DNA of 64,000 bases from Microvelia longipes. Its lineage: Eukaryota > Arthropoda > Insecta > Hemiptera > Veliidae. The translations under genes were made by a program, and so were the position numbers. The DNA lies in the NCBI GenBank assembly GCA_018340805.1, contig JACMZG010001863.1, positions 54,545,762 through 54,609,761 on the forward strand, in the 5' to 3' direction. Shown piece after piece: positions 55,866 to 64,000 of this stretch (positions are counted from its first letter, which is position 1; every line of letters begins with the position of its first letter). The notes beneath the pieces were generated by a model that worked only from the letters and a program-made list of their open reading frames with translations, was not told the DNA's origin and made no database searches.

Positions 55866-56964
55866 AATAAAAGAGAGGAATTGTACAAAGGAAAACAGTA
55901 CTGTAAATATCAGGATTGGTAAAAAGAATTTCAAAAATCAGAGAATCCACTAAATAAGGTGTTTTATTTTAGAGAATTGTCATTTGAAAATAAATCGCAT
56001 TTGTTTCCCTACTTAGTTTGTATATTACTTTAACTTAGAGATATCAAAGTCGTAAGTTTGCTATATCTAAGTCAGTACGGCACATAAGGTGGCAACTTAA
56101 AAATTATTGGGGGCAATACTAACAATGTCCCTCTGAAAAGAGGGTTGTTTAGACTTGAACTTAAGTCGAGATAATTCTTCTTATGATAACTATAAACAAT
56201 AATTAACAATGAACTTTTACAACTCTTCTTAACTTTTAAAAGTTAATATAACTTTAACTTTATTTATATGACTTAATTTTTACTAAATATAGCTACGAAG
56301 AGAAGGGTTTATTTTGTTTAGAATTTATTCAGATTCGTTACAATGACTACAGTTATTTTACATTATCTTATAGTTAATCAACAGAGATAATAAACTCGTT
56401 GAAGTTAATCAAAATGATTAACTTATAATTAAATAAAGATATCCTAATCCCGGTTGCCTCCCATCTGTTTTAGGGGTGTGTGTGTGTTTTACAGTCACGT
56501 GACTTTAAAAAATCATAGCAAGGGAAGACGGGATCAGATGTAACGGAGACCTGTTCGGTAAGTGGCTCCCTTCTCGAACCCACTTATCCCTATAATGTAA
56601 TGTAATCCGGTGAAAGTGTGGAAGGTCGTGTGTCCTACGTAACGCCGCTCAGGGTACCAGCCCTGCCACATAGTCCTTCTGCCCTTTTTTCAAAGCAATC
56701 ACGGGAAAACTTAGAAGATTAAACCAATTACGAAGCAATCCCAGTGGATTGACTTTTTACTTTTTGATGAGAAAAAACTACAGCGGATTTTTTTATTATT
56801 TAGTTTATACGGCGATTGCTTATCATCTTGCAACCCATGTTCTTTTGAATTGTTTGAATATTTACCAAGATTTGAACAAAGTTATTATTCAAAAACAACA
56901 TTATGATTAATTTTTCAGTCTTATTATCCGGTGAGCGTAGTTTAGTTTGCTTAACATTTATGGT
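55866..56964. other. No gene; solo copy of the 24837 terminal repeat
   Basis: 56000-56035 repeats the inverted-repeat word of 24837-25686 (TTTCCCTACTTAGTTTG). 56455-56690 is a GC-richer block of unknown origin ('gtaacgccgctcagggtacc'). No gene. Confidence 0.4.
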
Positions 56965-57330
56965 CCAAAAATAATGGATATACTAGTCGTATTGAAATGA
57001 AACTTAGTGAACTTATTTATTGCGTAATGGCATACACTTGTACCAAATTTCAACTCATATGAATTATTTTCCATTTTTTTTAAAAAAACGTACACAAGTC
57101 ATTTGATAAAAATTAAACTAATGCTGATAATGAGATGAAACTTGACACATATATTTGACATATATATGGCTACATGCGTGCATAATCTTAAATTGATCGC
57201 AATATTTCTCCGCGTTTTTTGATTTTTCGAAATTTTTGCTGAGTCATTACTGCGGGTTAATGAAGTCGTAAAAATATTTTCCGAATTGCACAACTACAAT
57301 AGACTGATTTTTGTACAAAGTTCCATATAT
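56965..57330 (+). repeat. Interspersed repeat family D, uninterrupted copy
   Basis: Same blocks as 44610-45170 without the LINE tail. Serves as the reference that dates the insertion at 44818-44944. Confidence 0.7.
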
Positions 57331-58190
57331 ATTAATAATAAATATTGGTTTATTTTTTTTTTTTTTTATAAAATCGTATAAAAATGGAAAACCATCCAAT
57401 TTGGGTTGACATTTGGCACGAGTTTAGTCCTTTATAACAATTACTGCGGTTAGTATATCCAGGAGTTTTCTCAGATCACATTTGTTGAGCAGCACCGAGC
57501 TTGGTCAGGAGATGGATGAATGAGAGTTGGAATTTGTTTTTATCTTAATTGCCTGAGAACGAGCAAAACAAGTCTGAAAATATAATAAATTATATATACA
57601 TTGATCGTTTTTATATTTTGAGGGCGAACGAAGCTAGTACGAAGTCGTAAGGATGAGCGAAGCGAAGCGAATCACTCAAGGCGAGGAAAAGTTCTGAGCT
57701 ACACTGTATCTGATAATTAATTTTGTCTTTTCCTTTGAAATTTTATTTTCAGATTGCGAAGTGAAAGCTTTACTTTAGACGGTGGAAAATCCTTAAGCAA
57801 AAAGATCATCAATCTTGTTTGTCCAGAATGTTGAGTTAGTAACAGTTACATGATTATCTTTAAGGGAGTTTTTGAACTTCTAAACCCATTTCATTTTGAC
57901 AAACCCGTAATTTTCAAGCCGAGGAGAAAATCTAAGGAGAAATTTACCGAGAGTAATCTCCCTGTCTAAAGCCTCGATGTTGGGTCAAGTGACCGCCCTT
58001 CTATACAAATTCCAAACGGATTGCTCGCATTCCCAGCCCATTCATTTCTCTTATTTGCCTCTTACGTTTCTTTCTTGAAAGAAAATTTGAGTTCAATAAA
58101 GCAGATAGTTTTGAGCAATCATGACTTACTAGATAAACTTTAAAAACCTAAAAAACATTTCACTATTAAGGATTTAATAGTTTTTTCATA
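57331..58190. other. Spacer with CpG-rich GCGAACGAAGC words, no gene seen
   Basis: 57620-57690 contains GAGCGAAGCGAAGCGAAT and related words that resemble the reverse complement of the satellite word at 32341-35062, as isolated occurrences. No gene. Confidence 0.4.
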
Positions 58191-58194
58191 CAAG

Positions 58195-58700
58195 GCACGT
58201 CTAGAAAGTATGTTGCGTTTCAATTCATCTCCGCTGCAGCGTTGCAGACAAAGAATGTACGCTCTGTTGCGCTTGTTTACAATGTCGGTGTTAATTCAAA
58301 CACATCTGTGTTTTTTTTTTGTTAGTTTTCTAAATGCTAAAGAACTGACATCATTTGAAATTTATTGACAAAACTGCAAAGTTTACGGAAAAATGCGATG
58401 AGTGATTTATTGGTGAGAAGATGGGTCCGACAGTTTAATGAATGATATATTCGTGTGCATGCCTTTACCAGCATACAGAAATAAGCACCGACCATCACCG
58501 ATATTGATTGTCAAGCACAACAAAGCATACGTGGCTAACAGTGTTCTTAAATTGGTGCATGTTACTTCTCCTTGGTACAGAGCGTCAACCACGCATGTGG
58601 GCATCTGCAATCGCAACACTGCAGCGGAGAAACGGAATTTACTTTCTGATTGGGTTCAATCCCGAAACTCAACCTCTTTCAGCGACTTTTATACATTAAC
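58195..58700 (+). pseudogene. Decayed helix-turn-helix fragment, mariner/Mos1-type transposase
   Basis: Around 58362-58442 two frames together read DKTAKFTEKCDE and, after a shift, LLVRRWVRQFNE. The second is the typical end of the first helix-turn-helix domain in mariner-type transposases and related proteins (VRRW(V)..FNEGR). Downstream text with RPSPILIVKHNK could follow from the linker. Stops and shifts are frequent; no catalytic domain is recognisable. The segment is GC-richer than its neighbours. Confidence 0.4.
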
Positions 58701-58991
58701 ATGACCCTTATATAAGGTTGTTTAATTGACGGAAGTATACGGGAGAGTGAGGGAGAGAATTGATTCTAAAAAGATATATCCGAAAAAAATTATTTATATA
58801 TTAAATATACATAAATTTATATACATACATTTTTGAAACAAAACTACATGTTCATGTACACGGTAATTTAAATAGATTGCAATCGGTTTCAGCATGATCG
58901 ATCGCAGTTTGTGCCATTCTAAGTGGTCCATACTATATACACCACTCACACACCAGGAACAGAATATAATACATATATGTATAATACATAT

Positions 58992-58994
58992 ATG

Positions 58995-59050
<56 letters not shown>

Positions 59051-59056
59051 TATATG
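58992..59056. repeat. (AT)n microsatellite
   Basis: About 30 AT units, flanked on the left by ACATATATGTATAAT repeats. Confidence 0.95.
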
Positions 59057-59099
59057 CATGTATTTCTAGACACTTTTTTTCTTTCTTGTAAACACGCTA

Positions 59100-59960
59100 T
59101 CATTTGAACGCATGCATATTTTTAAAATCAAACTTCATACAAAAATTACCAGTAGGAAAGACACGAATCCTATTGAAAATTGTAGTGATTTCAATAACCT
59201 TAAATAACTTAATTTAAATAAAGTAATAAAAACAATAAATGACCGGATACCAAAATTACGGTCGATAAAAATTAAATTTCGAGTAGGTTTTGTTCTCTAC
59301 GTACTATTGGGCGCCGAATAAAACTGGTTCGAAGTCAATACCACCACTCTGAGTGACCAAAAAGTCAAAACAAATGGTGGTCAATTACCAGAAACCCTAA
59401 AATACGGCTGGTAGTAAACCACATATTTTAAGTGTGGAGTCGTTTTCGATATTTTTTAAGCCTGTGAGTTGAATAAGAGTGGTCTGGAGTCGATAAGAGC
59501 AGTGCTTGACAATTGAGAAACTGCTTAGGTTCTAAAGCATGAACCGGAACTGTTATGTAACCCGCAACACTTAATACCCCCCGCCCTTATTAACTAAACC
59601 TGGGTCATTGATTTTTTCGACCTATCAAAAAAGATGTATCAAGTGTAAATCAAAATATATAAGTTTCAAGTTACTTTTAATCAAGTGTTCAGTATTTATT
59701 TGTATCAAGTAAGTATTTAAAAGGGACCTTAAGCAAGAAATGGGTTGTTAAGCACGAAAACACGCATTCTAAATGAAATTCGCCCGACAGCGGACCATCG
59801 CGTCGGAATTATTTATTTAGTAGTTGTAAACTTTTATAATGTAAAAAACTATAAAAATTATCGTTCCTACCAGGATTGTTGTTAAGCACGGAAACACGCA
59901 TCCAAAGGAAATTCGCCCGACATGCGGACCACCGCGCCAGAATTATTTTAAAAACTGATA
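59100..59960. repeat. Interspersed repeat copy, family shared with 1-843
   Basis: 59115-59480 matches 1-300. 59750-59815 and 59880-59945 are two direct copies of the terminal block of the 411-843 foldback (AAGCACG..AACACGCAT...ATTCGCCCGAC). Here the arms are in direct, not inverted, order, so the element was rearranged. Confidence 0.55.
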
Positions 59961-60085
59961 AAAAAGTAATTTAACGGAATTTAAATTTGGTGCAAGTATA
60001 TCACTCGTACCAATTATTACTTCATGTAATAAATACCTATACTAACTCTTACTTAAATTTATCTATTATATCTATGGTTTATTTG

Positions 60086-60160
60086 TATCACTGTAATGTG
60101 CTGTATTGAGCTAGGTCAGTAATGGATGGGTGACCGCTGGGATTAAAACAGATGTTATAG
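60086..60160 (+). ncRNA. 5S-rRNA-derived fragment (SINE3-like)
   Basis: TATCACTGTAATGTGCTG...GAGCTAGGTCAGTAATGGATGGGTGACCGCTGGGA aligns with the second half of 5S rRNA, including the internal control region (GG.TAGTA...GGATGGG.GACCGC..GGGAA). Followed by AAAACAGATGTTATA, the same non-5S continuation as the copy at 62600. The 5' half of 5S is not recognisable, so it is not a 5S gene. Confidence 0.55.
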
Positions 60161-61566
60161 TGTCTGAGGATGAGCGATGCGGGTAGGAAGACGTAGGTTC
60201 AATATAAATTTAGGTATATACTCTGAGGCGAGCGAAGTGAGTTGGAAGATTTACCACGTTCCGAGATACCACTAACCCGATTTATTCCCATTTATCATAT
60301 ATTAGTTTTAATGTATTATCGATTGTTCTTTTTGAGTAATATTAGAATCATTCAAAGCACTCAGGTGCCTTAGCCACATTTTGATTTTGTTGAGAGTTTT
60401 TCATTGTAGATTATATTTATTCATACATTTTTAATTGAATTATGTACTACAAAATTGACTCATAAAGCAGTCGAGGATTTATTGCTTATTAATAATAGTG
60501 TATAAACGTATTTCCGATTCATTTTAAATTACTAAGACTATAAAATATGATAAATTAGACGAGAATGAATGGGAGGAGGCGTGACTCGACATAACTTGAC
60601 GGTATCATGCCCTGGTGTCAGGACGGTGTCACCCTCTGGTGGTAGGATCCCAGCGTTAATCCTCCCGGCACCCCTCGTGTAATGATTCCTAGAGAAATAT
60701 GATAGTTGCTTATTGAGAACAAAATATTGAGTGCTTTATGGTTTATTAAACTTGTTTCAACAAGGGGAGTGTGTTGGAATTTGAGAAAACCACCGAGAAA
60801 ATTATAATTTCTTGAAATCTAAAAAGGGGTTCGGTAGATTTGATAGGGGGAAATTTTTTAATACGTTCGGATTGTATGAGAGTTAGTGGTTTGTTTTTAA
60901 GGTATGCAGAGATGCTTTGGAAAACCCTACGATGAAAATTTCTAGGGCAGAAGCTGAGTTTAGGAATTCAGGCGCCCTTTTAGTATAACCTCCCAGTGGA
61001 AGGGTAGGTGACAAATGTGCCTCATAAAGAGGTTTTCTAGTTCTAGTTTGCCTCGTGTATTTATGAAGATTGTCGACCCTCGGCTATCTCTATATCTGAG
61101 CAATAGAATCCCTTCGGAAGAACTATGTGCAATAATCAAAGCCCTTTTAGATCTCGTCCTTTTACTAGCGACTGGATTTTTCCTTCTCTTCTTCATCCTG
61201 CTCTTCTAACTAGAAACGATTTTTATTGCAGACAAATATAGAAGTAGTTAATCACTCTGAGTTCCAGATTCAAAAGGATTTTAATTAAAATTTATCAAGA
61301 AGAAGGATATTCGAGTTAAATGTTTTATAGCATGCTACATTTTGTGTAATAATTAAAATTAAATTGGAGGTAATCTTGTGACGTTTTCAAATCTAGTTCT
61401 TCAGTGGCGCGTTAAGTGTTATCGCTTTTATTTTTAAATTATTCACGCCCTTCTTTTATAGCCTGCTTCCTTTTAACGAATATTCTTTAAAGCAAATCGC
61501 TAATTTTTGTGTATCCAAAATCCGTTTCAGAGGTCCCAAACCACAGAAAAATACAATCATAAAATA
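60161..61566. other. No convincing gene; possible LTR-like boundary near 60760
   Basis: 60758-60775 reads AAGGGGAGTG then TGTTGGAA, resembling a polypurine tract followed by an LTR start, but I found no second LTR. Short frames at 60960-61209 have no support. Left uncalled. Confidence 0.35.
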
Positions 61567-61776
<210 letters not shown>

Positions 61777-61929
61777 GTATATATGTTTATATTACTAATG
61801 AAATAAATGAATGTCCTGATGAAATAAGGAAGCTCTGATGAAATAAATTAATCTAACTAAACTCGGACAGCTGTCTTCATTATTACTTTTTCTAATTAAG
61901 ATTTCTCACAGACCATTAAACTTAATTCT

Positions 61930-62225
61930 TAGATAATTTCTTATGACGTCATTTACCGACGATAATGACTCAGAAAAATTTAAAAAATCATACAACGCAG
62001 AAACATGTTTCGATTGATTTGAAATTTAGCACGCAAGTATGTATGGAAACAAATGTTCTAAGTTTCATGTCTTCATTAAACATATTTTAGTCATCATTAA
62101 CTTTATCATTAATAGAACCCATTAGTTTAATGTTTATCCAATGACACGCATACGTCTTTTACATGATTTTTAAAAATCAAAAAATAAATTGAGTTGAAAT
62201 TCGGTACAAGTGTATCATTTGAAAT
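61930..62225 (-). repeat. Interspersed repeat family D, minus strand, diverged
   Basis: Reverse-complement blocks of 56965-57330: 'gagttgaaattcggtacaag', 'aatgactcagaaaaat', 'tgacgtcat'. Runs directly up to the left target duplication of the MITE at 62239. Confidence 0.6.
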
Positions 62226-62238
62226 AAATACGTATAAT

Positions 62239-62545
62239 CATTGATATATTATTACTAGAGGGGCCCTGTTGGTTGAATTTTGAAACATTGAAAAAGTAAC
62301 CTGAACACCTTTGCTTATAAGTAAAATCAAATAATCAGTACAAAATTACTATCATTATCATAGAACGTTAAAAATACAAATCAAAACACAAACAAAATGC
62401 GGGAAACCAAAATCAATTTATTTATTATAACCTCAACTCACTCTTAAAATAGGTTTTAATGAGGTTACACAGAGAGCCCTAAAACGATTTTTCAGTTCTT
62501 TTATTGAAGAGATGGGCTATGCCCCTTCTAGTATATATCTCTATG
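62239..62545 (+). mobile_element. MITE family A, full copy with perfect 8-bp target duplication
   Basis: 307 bp; left end CATTGATATATTATTACTAG, right end GTATATATCTCTATG. Flanked by CGTATAAT at 62231-62238 and 62546-62553. Internal order as in the other copies, with one block (AGGCCT) decayed. Confidence 0.92.
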
Positions 62546-62599
62546 CGTATAATAAGTTTTATTTTGATACAAAAAAATACTAACCCTACGGTAATTGTT

Positions 62600-62675
62600 G
62601 GATCACTAATTTAGCAGCATCAAGCTAGTTTAGTGCCTGGATGGATGACCGCTGGGAATAAAACAGATGTTATAA
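62600..62675 (+). ncRNA. 5S-rRNA-derived fragment (SINE3-like), better copy
   Basis: GGATCACTAATTTAGCAGC followed by ATC.AGCTAG, TTTAGTGCCTGGATGGAT and GACCGCTGGGAATA aligns with about 60 nt of 5S rRNA from GATCACCGAAATTAAGCAGC to the end of the C box. The tail AAAACAGATGTTATA is shared with 60145-60160. Pol III internal promoter blocks are recognisable but diverged. Confidence 0.6.
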
Positions 62676-62701
62676 CTGTTTGAGAACTGCTATACAAGTT
62701 A

Positions 62702-63131
62702 TAGACCAAGAGCCCAGGGGTGTTTTGTTAATAAAAAGTGTAATGGCTGGAACCGGTCTCAATTTTGCGTAAATTTCTTCCTGAACAAGGATCTGCAATT
62801 CTGCCGACTCGTATCGGATATGGGTGTCCCAGACAGAACGCACTTTACAGGTCAAATTTACGACCCAAGTTAACGAACAGTGTAATAGCTGGAACCGGTC
62901 TCAATTTTTCGTAAATACCTTCCTGAACAAGGATCTGCAATTCTGCCGACTCGTATCGGATGGGTGTCCCAGGCAGAACGCACTTTAGGGGTCAAAGGTT
63001 CTGCCTGGGACACCCATCCGATACGAGTCGGCAGAATTGCAGATCCTTGTTCAGTAAGATATTTACGAAAAATTGAGACCGGTTCCAACCATTACACTTT
63101 TTATTAACAAAACACCCGGGCTCTTGGTCTA
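62702..63131. mobile_element. Foldback TIR element with an internal extra copy, TTA target duplication
   Basis: Ends TAGACCAAGAGCCC and its inverse (63118-63131), flanked by TTA at 62699-62701 and 63132-63134. The inner block (GGAACCGGTCTCAATTT ... CAGGCAGAACGCAC) occurs three times: direct at 62745-62860 and 62888-62990, inverted at 62996-63095. So one arm is duplicated in tandem. The 3-bp TTA duplication would fit PIF/Harbinger-type MITEs. Non-coding. Confidence 0.75.
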
Positions 63132-63134
63132 TTA

Positions 63135-64000
63135 GGTGATTTCATATTTTGAGGACGAGCAAGGCGAGTCCGAAGTATTGAGGAATAACGTAACAAATTC
63201 GATAAGGTGAGGAATAGTTTTGGGATACCCCGTTCTCGATTTTTTGCTCATAAATTGCTCTACTTATACGACTATTTGCAGAAATGAAACAAACACCCTT
63301 TGTTCTACCCCAAACAATATATCGTTACGAGTAACTAATGAAAAATTCGTTCCAAATAAAGCCCGTGCGTTGTTAATATTAAGCATACAAGTTGCATTCC
63401 TCGGCCTACTGTCCCCTAAGAACGAGCAATCTGTCTCGCAGTTATTTCCTTTACCTCAATATGTTCCAAACCCTATTGCTCGTAAACGACTGTAATGAAT
63501 GACCCTATCTCCCTATTCAACCAAGTCACCTTCTATCATTTGTCATTTTAAGGGTGACCCAGTCATCAAGGGCGACTTCTTACATTTTAGAGAAAGTAAT
63601 AGTCTGACGAAGAACACTTTTATACACAAGATTTAGAGCAACATTCAAGTATTTACTAAAGTTACAGCGAGACTTACTTCTAACTTGCCTGACTTATGGG
63701 ACTTATTCAAATTCACTATATTTTTGATCATCAGTCGAAGGACTTATAGACGAGTAGAAGGAAAGACTGAAGGCCCTTTACTTTGAAAATAATAATTTTT
63801 CTTTTCCTTGTTTGCTAGCGTAAAAATTATGTTCGCCCTGGCATCAGAAATTAAATTAACATCGCAATCATCCGTTTGAATTTGTTTTATGACGCTTGGA
63901 GTGGTTTTAATCAAGTTGTCTATCGGTCTATGTGTGTGTCTGTTTGTAATTTGTGTCACGCCAAACTCCAGATTGTGTTCCTAGTAATATTAATTAATTA
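63135..64000. other. No supported gene
   Basis: A 91-codon frame at 63220-63495 has fairly balanced composition (VTNEKFVPNKARALLILS) but no start context, splice site or domain I recognise. CpG-rich GAGGACGAGCAAGGCGAG at 63150-63168 resembles the satellite word. Otherwise nothing. Confidence 0.35.

Noticed and set aside
60086..60160. Functional 5S rRNA gene
   Set aside because: Only the second half of 5S is recognisable, and it runs into a repeat-shared tail with no T-run terminator.
63220..63495. Host gene of 91 codons
   Set aside because: No splice signals, no recognisable domain, and no coding-like text beyond the frame.

Overview
The window is AT-rich eukaryotic nuclear DNA, most probably from an insect or another arthropod. 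Grounds: an I-superfamily LINE with its own RNase H domain, a BEL/Pao LTR retrotransposon primed by tRNA-Tyr, several MITE families, 5S-rRNA-derived SINE-like pieces, long (AT)n arrays and only short host exons separated by AT-rich introns. Nothing bacterial or organellar is visible. Three assembly gaps are present: 1 N at 5724, 10 N at 11947-11956 and 843 N at 23325-24167.

Layout. 1-850: interspersed repeat with a tRNA-like segment and a foldback element. 1285-9377: nearly complete but frame-broken LINE (5' UTR, ORF1 with zinc knuckles, UAAUG junction, ORF2 with endonuclease, RT, RNase H and C-terminal zinc finger, a 1.46-kb 3' UTR and an A32 tail). 10139-13709: host exons, namely two minus-strand exons of an unrecognised gene and two plus-strand exons of an mTERF-family gene. 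14094-20329: complete BEL/Pao element on the minus strand with 153/160-bp LTRs and TCGAT target duplications. 20955-23324: 3' part of a second copy of the same LINE, minus strand, running into the big gap. 24837-29275: a TIR element, two candidate minus-strand host coding segments, a tandem duplication and MITEs. 29898-36745: simple repeats and two satellites (a 163-bp dimeric unit and a ~290-bp unit). 37736-63131: at least seven full or partial copies of a ~300-bp MITE family with 8-bp target duplications, LINE 3' fragments, foldback elements, minisatellites, 5S-derived fragments and a decayed transposase-like fragment.

How it works together: almost everything recognisable is mobile DNA in layers. 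Two MITE copies (47853-48884 and 53138-54102) carry later insertions at nearly the same internal position, and a repeat at 44610-45170 is split by a 5'-truncated LINE tail. The only host functions I can argue for are a mitochondrial mTERF-type protein and three unrecognised coding segments.

Most unusual: the LINE 3' UTR (7936-8575) holds five tandem modules, each with its own closing stem that pairs (two perfect, two with one wobble or mismatch, one only 5 bp) around a shared inner motif, joined by C-poor linkers rich in TTAGG-like words. Also of interest are foldback elements with 11-12-bp target duplications, a BEL element whose LTRs differ only by indels although its reading frame is broken, and hammerhead-ribozyme-like motifs in repeats.
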